Positions 1-6,501 of a stretch of 14,831 nt of DNA are shown piece after piece (the first letter of the stretch is position 1; each line of letters opens with the position of its first letter). Location: the NCBI GenBank assembly GCA_003519685.1, contig DOWG01000103.1:2537-17367 (forward strand), given 5' to 3'. The position numbers were made by a program, and so were the translations under genes. The notes under the pieces are model-generated. The model saw nothing but the letters and a program-made list of their open reading frames with translations, ran no database searches and had not been told where the DNA came from. This stretch comes from Lachnospiraceae bacterium. GTDB taxonomy: Bacteria; Bacillota; Clostridia; Lachnospirales; Lachnospiraceae.

Positions 1-891
1 ATGATTATTAAAATGGCAAAAAGAAGCATTTTTATAGGCGTTCTTCTTTTCAGCGTTCTTCTTGTTTCCTGTAAAACAGCAGGGAAGGTTAATTTTCCGG
101 AAAGAGATTTGGCTGATGGGAAGGAAGCAAACGTACAGAGAGTAGCGAATTCGGATGAGCAGGAAAGCGCCATAGCAAAAGCCAATACTAAGGAGACAGA
201 TTCTATGAATAAGGAGGAAATCTTAGCAAAGGAAGCGGCCATTCTAAATGCAAGAGATCTGGCGGCAGGCACGGTTTTGGAATCTGCTGCGCTAGAGGGA
301 TTAGAATTTGATGAGCTTTTCTATATAAAAAAAATTGATGACAATATTAAAACCAGAATCAATGGTAAATCTTATAAGGATGATTGCGATGTTCCTTATG
401 ACGATCTTCGGTATATCCGGGTACTTCATAAGAATTTTGAAGGAAAGACACAGATCGGAGAATTAATTATTAACAAATCTGTGGCTGAGGATGTGCTAGA
501 TATCTTTAAGGAATTATATGATGCGGATTATCCGATTGAGCGGATGGTTCTTATCGATGAATACGATGCGGAGGATAATACATCCATGGCGGCAAATAAT
601 TCTTCCGCATTTAATTTCCGTTTCGTTGATGGAACGACAAAGCGATCCTCACATAGTGACGGGCTTGCGATAGATATTAATCCGCTTTATAATCCTTACG
701 TTCGTACGAGAAATGGGAAAGAGGTTGTACTTCCCGAGAATGGTACGGAATATGCGGACCGCACGAAGGAAAATCCTTATTATATAAAAAAGGATGACAT
801 TTGCTATCAAGCATTTTCCAAGCGAGGGTTTACTTGGGGCGGGGAGTGGAAAAGCTCGAAGGATTATCAGCATTTTCAGAAAATAAATTAA
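1..891 (+). CDS. M15-family D,D-carboxypeptidase-like lipoprotein
   Basis: Probable zinc peptidase acting on cell-wall peptides, anchored outside the membrane. The first 24 residues form a lipoprotein signal: basic start, hydrophobic core, and lipobox L-V-S-C with the lipidated Cys at 24. Residues 25-90 are a polar, charged linker. The C-terminal part carries the M15 (VanY/L-Ala-D-Glu peptidase-like) zinc signature: His218 and Asp225 spaced H-x6-D in SSHSDGLAIDINP, the G-W-G-G-E-W segment near 277-282, and a last zinc ligand His291 in DYQHF. All expected ligands are visible, so the enzyme is probably active. The reaction within the M15 group (D,D-carboxypeptidase or L-alanyl-D-glutamate endopeptidase) cannot be told from sequence. 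The ATG is the first base of the window, so upstream signals are unseen; Met5 is an alternative start. No convincing terminator follows. Confidence 0.8.
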   Translation: MIIKMAKRSIFIGVLLFSVLLVSCKTAGKVNFPERDLADGKEANVQRVANSDEQESAIAKANTKETDSMNKEEILAKEAAILNARDLAAGTVLESAALEGLEFDELFYIKKIDDNIKTRINGKSYKDDCDVPYDDLRYIRVLHKNFEGKTQIGELIINKSVAEDVLDIFKELYDADYPIERMVLIDEYDAEDNTSMAANNSSAFNFRFVDGTTKRSSHSDGLAIDINPLYNPYVRTRNGKEVVLPENGTEYADRTKENPYYIKKDDICYQAFSKRGFTWGGEWKSSKDYQHFQKIN

Positions 892-965
892 TATAAAACC
901 ATAAGCATGCAGGGCGTTTTTATGGATAAATCATTGGGCTGGATTTTTCGTAAGAGCACATTTCA

Positions 966-994
966 TTGATTTTGAATTTCCATAATGTTATAAT
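966..994 (+). promoter_or_regulatory. Sigma-A-type promoter of the HD-GYP gene
   Basis: TTGATT at 966-971, a 17-bp spacer, then a perfect TATAAT at 989-994 that also has an extended -10 TG (TGTTATAAT). Transcription would start near 1001, about 45 bases before the ATG at 1045. It suggests the HD-GYP gene, and perhaps dnaX behind it, is transcribed independently of the peptidase gene. Confidence 0.65.
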
Positions 995-1044
995 GACAAA
1001 AGATAGCAGGAAGCAAACTAAAATAGACGGATGGGGTGCGTAGC

Positions 1045-2091
1045 ATGGAGCATGTCTTGATAATTGATGGGGAAATGTCAATACTGGAATCAGTAAAACA
1101 GGCATTGGAGGAAAAGTACAGAGTATCCTTGTTCCCATCGGAGAATCAGGCTATGGAGTATCTTCAGCTATACCGTCCGGATCTGATTTTACTTAGCGCG
1201 AAAATGCCGGGAACCGAGGATTTTGAAGTATTTGAAAGAATAAGAGAGCGTTCCGATATAAATGAAATACCGGTTATTATGATAACGGATCAGGGAGATT
1301 CTGCGTCCCAGAGAAAAGCCATAATGCTGGGTGCAGAAGACTTTGTTACGAAGCCGCTTGATGCGGAGGTCTTAAGAAACCGGATAAAAGCCCAGATGGA
1401 GCTGCACTTCTATCGTGATGACAAATCGTTTACAGAGCGGTTCCAGGATGCCGTATCCGTAAGCTTTGCAGAGCTGGTGGAGTTCCGGGATGAAACCACC
1501 GGCGGTCATCTAAAGAATACAACCGTGTACTTTCGAATTCTTCTGGAGGCGGTGATGCGGCAGGAGAAATACAAGGATGCCATTGAACCGGAGGATGTGA
1601 AAGATATCCTAAGATCGGTTCCGCTCCACGATATCGGTAAAATCGGAATTAATGATGATATCCTTAGAAAATCCTCCGTATTAAATGATAATGAATATGA
1701 ATCAATGAAGCAGCATACCATCCTGGGGAAACAGGCATTTGAAAAAATAATTGCGCAGACCGGTGAGACCAGGTGGCTTAATCTTGCCATGAATATGGCC
1801 TATAGCCATCATGAACACTGGGATGGAACCGGTTATCCCAATGGATTAAAGGGGGAGGAAATCCCGCTATACGTCAGAGTCTTAACGATTGCGGATGTAT
1901 ATGATGCGCTAACCTCATGGCGTTCCTATAAGGAGCCTTATTCTCATGAGAGGGCAATGAAAATTATTCTGGAAGGGAAAGGTACCTTATTTGATCCGAG
2001 TCTGGTGGATCTGTTTATAGAAATTAATGAACAATTTAAGCAGGCACTCCTTAATAAGAAACAGAACGCAGGCAATTATGAAGCGCTCTAA
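1045..2091 (+). CDS. Receiver-like/HD-GYP domain protein, probable cyclic-di-GMP phosphodiesterase
   Basis: Two-domain cytoplasmic protein of 348 residues. The N-terminal ~120 residues have the fold and length of a CheY-type receiver. Residues ~130-340 are an HD-GYP domain, which in this family hydrolyses cyclic di-GMP. The metal and catalytic motifs are complete: H-D-I-G-K at 195-199 and H-H-E-H-W-D-G-T-G-Y-P at 255-265. The receiver is unusual. The phosphorylated Asp that normally precedes x-x-M-P-G is Ser51 (L-L-S-A-K-M-P-G), and the N-terminal acidic pair is D-G instead of D-D, while the conserved Lys (V-T-K-P) is kept. It is therefore probably not switched by ordinary phosphorylation. 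I chose ATG 1045 over the GTG at 1036 because the GATGGGG ribosome site at 1030-1036 sits correctly for it. It lies 41 bases upstream of dnaX, possibly cotranscribed. Confidence 0.85.
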   Translation: MEHVLIIDGEMSILESVKQALEEKYRVSLFPSENQAMEYLQLYRPDLILLSAKMPGTEDFEVFERIRERSDINEIPVIMITDQGDSASQRKAIMLGAEDFVTKPLDAEVLRNRIKAQMELHFYRDDKSFTERFQDAVSVSFAELVEFRDETTGGHLKNTTVYFRILLEAVMRQEKYKDAIEPEDVKDILRSVPLHDIGKIGINDDILRKSSVLNDNEYESMKQHTILGKQAFEKIIAQTGETRWLNLAMNMAYSHHEHWDGTGYPNGLKGEEIPLYVRVLTIADVYDALTSWRSYKEPYSHERAMKIILEGKGTLFDPSLVDLFIEINEQFKQALLNKKQNAGNYEAL

Positions 2092-2132
2092 AGAAATAAG
2101 ATGCTTAAGGATAATAGAAAGGGAGTTGCAAT

Positions 2133-3704
2133 ATGTCCTATATGGCACTTTATAGAAAATTCCGCCCGGACAGCTTTGAAGATGTCAAAGGGCAGGAACC
2201 TATCGTAACCACATTAAAAAATCAAATCAAGGCGGATAGAATCGGCCACGCGTACCTTTTCTGCGGTACCCGGGGTACCGGTAAGACAACCGTGGCGAAG
2301 CTTCTCGCAAAGGCGGTCAATTGCGAGCATCCAATAGATGGAAATCCCTGTCATGAATGCAGAATGTGTAAGGCAATAGCAGCCGGCACCTCCATGAATG
2401 TCATTGAAATCGATGCGGCCTCTAATAACGGTGTGGATAATGTTCGTGAGATTGTTGAGGAAGTGCGGTATTCCCCAACGGAAGGCAAATATAAGGTATA
2501 TATTATCGATGAGGTTCATATGTTGTCTGCCGGGGCTTTTAATGCTTTGCTAAAGACCATAGAGGAGCCTCCGTCCTATGTTATCTTTATCCTGGCTACG
2601 ACGGAAGTTCATAAAATACCGATCACGATATTATCTCGATGTCAGAGATATGATTTTAAGCGTATTTCCATTGATATTATTACAAGTCGGTTAAAAGAAT
2701 TGATGGAAATAGAACATATTGAGGCAGAGGAGAAGGCGCTCCGTTATATTGCAAGAGCTGGGGACGGCTCCATGCGTGATGCCTTAAGTCTGCTGGATCA
2801 ATGTATCTCTTTCTTCCTGGGCAAGAAATTAACCTATGATAATGTCTTAGAAGTTCTTGGGGCAGTTGATACGCAGGTGTTTGGAAAGCTAATGAAGTGT
2901 ATCCGGGAACAGAACGTCTCCGGCTGTATAAAGCTGCTGGAGGAAATCGAGACCAATGGCAGAGAGCTGGGGCAATTTATCATAGATTTTATATGGTATC
3001 TTAGAAATCTGCTTTTGCTTAAGAGCTCGGAGGATGTGTCAGATATGATTATCGAGGTATCTTCTGAGAATCTGGCAATCTTGCAAAAGGAAGCAGAGCA
3101 GATAGAAGAGCAAACCTTAATCCGTTATATCCGCATTTTCTCGGATCTATCGAATCAGATTCGATATGCATCCAGAAAAAGGGTAATGATCGAAGTGGCT
3201 CTCATTAAGCTTTGCAGACCGGAAATGGAACAGAATTATGAAGCTTTGCTGGACCGTATTAAGATACTGGAAGAGAAGATGGAGAAGGGTGTCGTAGTAA
3301 ATACAAGAGAGCAGCCAGTTCCTGCCAAAACCCCGATGGAGCCAGAGGCTAAAAAGCCGGTCCTCCTACCGGAAGCATTGCCGGAGGATATTAAGGAGAC
3401 GGCGAAGAATTGGCGCGGAATTGTCAATCAGGTTACAAAGAAAGCACCGGCCCTGGGGTCTGTATTACAGGAGGCTACAATAAGCGCAGAAGGCCAAGAT
3501 CTGGTAATCGTTGTAACAAATGAGCTTGATAAGGATATTATTGAACGGGAAGGGCATCTGGAGTTAATCAAGGGCACCATTGCATCCCTGATAAAAAAGC
3601 AAGTGCAGTTAAAGGCAAGATATCTGGATAAAACAAAAGAACGAATGGATCAGGTTCCGGATCTGACAAAGATTATTAAGGTACCGATCGAATATCAGGA
3701 TTAG
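2133..3704 (+). CDS. dnaX: DNA polymerase III subunit gamma/tau
   Basis: Clamp-loader ATPase that loads the beta sliding clamp during replication. The AAA+ core is clear: Walker A G-T-R-G-T-G-K-T at 45-52, a zinc module with Cys64, Cys73, Cys76 and Cys79, a Walker B ending I-I-D-E at 124-127, and the S-R-C motif holding the arginine finger at 168-170. The region to ~360 is the collar, and the remainder is a Pro/Lys-rich linker and a C-terminal tau-like segment. At 523 residues it is within the range of Firmicute DnaX and shorter than the E. coli tau form. GGGAG at 2121-2125 lies seven bases before the ATG. A heptamer A-AAA-AAG sits in frame at 3593-3599, but so close to the end that slippage would remove only a short tail. 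It starts the conserved dnaX-ybaB-recR cluster. Confidence 0.97.
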   Translation: MSYMALYRKFRPDSFEDVKGQEPIVTTLKNQIKADRIGHAYLFCGTRGTGKTTVAKLLAKAVNCEHPIDGNPCHECRMCKAIAAGTSMNVIEIDAASNNGVDNVREIVEEVRYSPTEGKYKVYIIDEVHMLSAGAFNALLKTIEEPPSYVIFILATTEVHKIPITILSRCQRYDFKRISIDIITSRLKELMEIEHIEAEEKALRYIARAGDGSMRDALSLLDQCISFFLGKKLTYDNVLEVLGAVDTQVFGKLMKCIREQNVSGCIKLLEEIETNGRELGQFIIDFIWYLRNLLLLKSSEDVSDMIIEVSSENLAILQKEAEQIEEQTLIRYIRIFSDLSNQIRYASRKRVMIEVALIKLCRPEMEQNYEALLDRIKILEEKMEKGVVVNTREQPVPAKTPMEPEAKKPVLLPEALPEDIKETAKNWRGIVNQVTKKAPALGSVLQEATISAEGQDLVIVVTNELDKDIIEREGHLELIKGTIASLIKKQVQLKARYLDKTKERMDQVPDLTKIIKVPIEYQD

Positions 3705-3850
3705 AGAAACGCCGATTCATAAAGAGAACTCATTTATGAAAGTTACGAAAGCAATTTACACGAAAGTGGATTGGGGAAGATAATGAATATATAGAAAACC
3801 GTTACATCCCTATTTAAATATTATTTAGAGATTTCGAAAGGAGAAATAGA

Positions 3851-4204
3851 ATGGCAAAAAGAGGTGGATTTCCCGGCGGCGGTATCCCGGGGAATATGAA
3901 TAATCTAATGAAGCAAGCACAGAAAATGCAGAAGCAGATGGAGGAAAAGACCAAGGAACTGGAAGAGAAAGAATGGGAAGCCAGTGCCGGCGGCGGTGCA
4001 GTTACCGTTAAGGTATCCGGTAAAAAAGAAGTTACCTCTGTAAAATTATCCGAGGAAGTAGTTGATCCGGATGATATCGAGATGCTGGAAGATTTAATCG
4101 TTGCGGCAACCAACGAAGCGCTTCGTAAGATGGACGAGGAATCATCTGCGGTTATGGGTCAGATTACCGGTGGGTTAAACGGACTTGGAGGATTTCCTTT
4201 CTAA
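3851..4204 (+). CDS. ybaB: YbaB/EbfC family nucleoid-associated protein
   Basis: Small DNA-binding protein of 117 residues, usual for the YbaB/EbfC/YaaK family, which forms dimers that bind DNA and is almost always encoded between dnaX and recR. Residues 1-20 are Gly/Pro/Asn-rich. Residues ~18-50 form a charged, Gln/Lys/Glu-rich helix typical of the family. The central part, with A-G-G-G-A-V-T-V and the V-D-P-D-D-I-E-M-L-E-D-L segment, is family-typical, and the tail is Gly-rich. An AAAGGAG ribosome site lies just upstream. The 146-bp gap after dnaX holds an 8-bp perfect hairpin (TTCATAAA at 3716-3723 with TTTATGAA at 3733-3740) but no U-run, so read-through from dnaX is likely. Its stop codon overlaps the recR start by one base (TAATG), which suggests translational coupling. 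Confidence 0.95.
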   Translation: MAKRGGFPGGGIPGNMNNLMKQAQKMQKQMEEKTKELEEKEWEASAGGGAVTVKVSGKKEVTSVKLSEEVVDPDDIEMLEDLIVAATNEALRKMDEESSAVMGQITGGLNGLGGFPF

Positions 4205-4800
4205 TGGATTATTACAGTAATCAAATCAGCAAATTAATAGAAGAACTGTCCAGACTTCCGGGGATTGGAACAAAGACTGCCCAACGGCTGGCATTTCACA
4301 TTATTAATATGCCGGAGGAACAGGTGAAGAATCTTTCAAATGCCATAATAGATGCAAAGCATAATGTCCGCTACTGTAAGGAATGCCTTACCCTGACGGA
4401 TAAAGAGCTTTGCCCGATCTGCGCCTCCCCTAAGCGGAACAAACGGCAGATCATGGTGGTAGAAAATCCAAGGGATCTGGCTGCTTATGAGAAAACCGGA
4501 AAATACGAAGGGGTCTATCATGTACTCCATGGAGCGATCTCTCCGATGCTGGGTATCGGCCCCGCGGACATAAAATTAAAGGAACTGATGATGCGGCTGC
4601 AGGGTGATGTGGATGAAGTTATCATTGCAACGAATTCCAGTCTGGAAGGAGAAGCAACTGCAATGTACATCAGCAAGCTGATCAAGCCTGCCGGCATCAA
4701 GGTAAGCCGGATCGCAAGTGGGATTCCAGTCGGAGGCGATCTGGAATATATTGATGAAGTGACGTTGCTTCGAGCGCTAGAAGGAAGAGTGGAGTTGTAG
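4204..4800 (+). CDS. recR: Recombination mediator RecR
   Basis: Acts with RecF/RecO to load RecA onto gapped single-stranded DNA during recombinational repair. At 198 residues it has the standard length. Domains in order: a helix-hairpin-helix with L-P-G-I-G-T-K-T-A-Q-R around 18-28, a C4 zinc finger with Cys58, Cys61, Cys70 and Cys73, a TOPRIM domain beginning V-V-E-N-P-R-D at 85-91, and the E-G-E-A-T-A segment further on, ending with a Walker-B-like/C-terminal region (G-G-D-L-E-Y-I-D-E-V-T-L). No motif is missing. The start overlaps the ybaB stop by one base. It is the last gene before the terminator at 4890-4938. Confidence 0.97.
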   Translation: MDYYSNQISKLIEELSRLPGIGTKTAQRLAFHIINMPEEQVKNLSNAIIDAKHNVRYCKECLTLTDKELCPICASPKRNKRQIMVVENPRDLAAYEKTGKYEGVYHVLHGAISPMLGIGPADIKLKELMMRLQGDVDEVIIATNSSLEGEATAMYISKLIKPAGIKVSRIASGIPVGGDLEYIDEVTLLRALEGRVEL

Positions 4801-4889
4801 CTGTAGCATGCAGGAAAAAGTTGTCTCCATCAAATAAAGTCCTATCATTTTGCAAATTCATTTTAGGAAGTAAATAAAGTAGTATTAGG

Positions 4890-4938
4890 AAACATGGTTT
4901 ATTAGGGATTAGGAATCTCGGGTAAGCCATGTTTTTTT
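4890..4938 (+). terminator. Rho-independent terminator after recR
   Basis: A 12-bp stem pairs 4890-4901 (AAACATGGTTTA) with 4923-4934 (TAAGCCATGTTT), with one G-U wobble and a 21-base loop. It merges into a run of seven T at 4932-4938. It closes the dnaX-ybaB-recR transcription unit. Confidence 0.8.
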
Positions 4939-5328
4939 GTTAGGATATTTTGGGATAAAGGTATAAGGAATAAGGCTGGAACCTAGGTAAATCAATGGAT
5001 TGGAAGATAATATGGAAAAGAAAATGGAAAGAAGAAATGGATAAAACTCTCCTTAAACCTTCTCCCTAAACCCTCAATTCTATAAGTACTTTATTTTCAT
5101 TTTTTGCACTGATTTTTAAGAAATACAAGTACTTTAGTGGTGCAGGTTCAAGGATTAAGAAATTAAATGGATAAATGGAAAAGAATAACAAGCCAGTAGT
5201 ATCAAGGGTTTGAGGGGCGTTGGTGAGAGAACTTTATTTGATCTGCTATTCTGAATTGGATATTAGAAATCTATTTCTGAACAGCAGCGGGAAAATAAAA
5301 TTGTTATAATTTTAATGACAATATATGA
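4939..5328. other. AT-rich stretch without a recognisable gene
   Basis: No ORF here has a convincing ribosome site or recognisable product. It contains the sequence AAGTACTTTA twice (5084-5093 and 5127-5136), and between and around the copies a weak hairpin TGCAC at 5105-5109 with GTGCA at 5140-5144. A candidate -10 element, TATAAT, lies at 5305-5310 and is listed separately. The region marks the change from core operon to the AT-rich accessory segment. Confidence 0.5.
5305..5310 (+). promoter_or_regulatory. Candidate original -10 element of the flavin reductase gene
   Basis: A perfect TATAAT. When the 1135-bp element and one copy of its 10-bp target duplication are removed in thought, this box lies about 46 bases upstream of the reductase ATG (now 6502), a normal promoter distance. 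No good -35 box is visible 16-19 bases upstream (the best sequence there is around 5278-5287), so the promoter would be weak or activator-dependent. The assignment is inference. Confidence 0.35.
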
Positions 5329-5338
5329 TTTAGAATTA
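5329..5338. repeat. Target-site duplication, left copy
   Basis: TTTAGAATTA directly abuts the left terminal inverted repeat and is repeated exactly at 6474-6483, directly outside the right one. This is the 10-bp direct duplication expected from a transposition event. Confidence 0.75.
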
Positions 5339-5354
5339 TAGGTAATTGCGAAAC
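5339..5354. repeat. Left terminal inverted repeat of the element
   Basis: TAGGTAATTGCGAAAC, 14 of 16 bases inverted-identical to 6458-6473. Similarity stops directly after GAAAC. Confidence 0.75.
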
Positions 5355-5371
5355 AGCTTCTAAGTCCTAAT

Positions 5372-6331
5372 TCATTTTAAGAAAAGTAAAAAAGTTATAT
5401 AAATTTTTATATCGCGAAATGATGTAATAATTTTAAACATGGTAAATAAGCAACTGCCATGCACTTGCTTAAAAAACGTATAAAAAGTATTAATAAGAGG
5501 ATGCTTTTCAAAGAAGTCCTTAAGGACTGGTATCAATGCTTTGGAATCTGCAAGAGATTTATCTTCGCCAGGTGAATCAGCTTTCTTTTCAATAGTAATA
5601 TCAGGATGTGAGGCTAAAAAATCTTTGTTATAAAAGGTAATATCACGGACAATACCAAGCCCATTGGTAATGATACCAAACTTATAAGAATAGCAGAAAT
5701 GTCCATTGATATACATTTGTTGGATTGCAGGATTAGAAGCCGCATGGGAAGGCATAGAACCGTAAGCAGCTTTATATGGGTCATAGGAATCACTAAGATT
5801 ATTTGCCTTTTTATAAGCTTTTAGTTGCTTAATAATACGGTTCGCAAATTTGGGATTATTTTCTTTCACCCAAGCTTCAATGCCAGAAGTATCAAAAAGG
5901 GTCATAGATGCAAGAGAAGGATTAATCTTTTGGCAGATGGGTTCGGTCAAATCAACGAGATGATCGAACATAGATTGTAAGTCCGGAAGGAAATCTTGTT
6001 TAAAACGAGCAAATTTAGAAGCATCAGGAACAACATCAAAACCGCAGAAATCACGTAATTCTTTCGAATATTTCAGAAAGACAATTAGAAGAGAATCTGT
6101 AGGTATTGAAAAAATACGCTGTAAAATAAGAGCCCAAAGCATTGGATAAAGCTGATGTTTACGAGGTCTACCGGTGGAAGCGTGAAAATGGATAGCAAAA
6201 GACACCGGAACAATTTCATCTAGGTCTATGGTTTGTTCAAGTAGTTCAAGAAACTGATATTTGTCAGTATTAAATTTTTTTTGGCAATCTTGAAAAATAT
6301 CTGCCAAAGAAAGCTGTTTATGTGGTATCAT
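5372..6331 (-). pseudogene. Truncated transposase (DUF772/IS1182-like, DDE type)
   Basis: Reads as 319 residues from an ATG at 6331 with AAAGGAG ten bases upstream; a longer frame to 6394 lacks such a site. Residues 1-280 look like the N-terminal DUF772 region and the start of the DDE catalytic domain, including S-T-G-R-P-R-K at 52-58, the I-P-T-D helix near 76-79, and a probable first catalytic Asp147 in L-F-D-T-S-G. After H-P-L-I (residue 280, base ~5492) the sequence turns into a low-complexity Phe/Ile/Lys-rich tail unlike a transposase. In full-length relatives as I remember them, the chain continues for roughly 150-200 more residues with the second Asp and the Glu. These are absent, so the product cannot be active. 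The break is best explained by an internal deletion, because both element ends survive. Confidence 0.75.
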
Positions 6332-6457
6332 ATAAGTGCAACTCCTTTCTGCGGTATGTGTATGAAATTTTTGTTCGCACTTAAATTTTACCATAAATCA
6401 GTGAGGAGTTGTTTAATTTTGTAACAAAAAATATTCCGTATTTATACGGGTTGTGGC

Positions 6458-6473
6458 GTTTCGCAAATGCCTA
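6458..6473. repeat. Right terminal inverted repeat of the element
   Basis: GTTTCGCAAATGCCTA; its reverse complement matches the left end at 14 of 16 positions. It ends 28 bases before the reductase ATG. Confidence 0.75.
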
Positions 6474-6483
6474 TTTAGAATTA
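6474..6483. repeat. Target-site duplication, right copy
   Basis: TTTAGAATTA, an exact copy of 5329-5338. It lies just before the AAAGGAG ribosome site (about 6489-6495) of the reductase gene, placing the insertion in that gene's leader. Confidence 0.75.
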
Positions 6484-6501
6484 AGAAAAAAGGAGATATT
6501 T

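Larger units (their letters stand above)
5339..6473 (-). mobile_element. Insertion element with intact ends and internally truncated IS1182/DUF772-like transposase
   Basis: Length 1135 bp. The left end TAGGTAATTGCGAAAC (5339-5354) and the right end read inward on the other strand, TAGGCATTTGCGAAAC (6473-6458), match at 14 of 16 positions, and both ends are flanked by the same 10 bp (TTTAGAATTA). The single gene inside, on the minus strand, is a transposase whose later part is missing, so the element is defective and can move only with help from a full copy elsewhere. A small dyad CCGTAT-TT-ATACGG at 6436-6449 lies near the right end. Family assignment (IS1182/DUF772 type) is from memory of the protein family. 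The boundaries are read from the sequence. Confidence 0.75.

Noticed and set aside
899..924. Possible terminator after the M15 peptidase gene
   Set aside because: Only a 6-bp stem (CCATAA with TTATGG) with its T-run inside the structure, too weak to call.
5081..5144. Repeated AAGTACTTTA as the start of a CRISPR-like or iteron array
   Set aside because: Only two short copies and no regular spacing, probably chance in AT-rich DNA.
6409..6501. Upstream extension of the flavin reductase frame
   Set aside because: This part lies inside the inserted element and lacks a proper ribosome site, whereas ATG 6502 has AAAGGAG and begins a lipoprotein signal.
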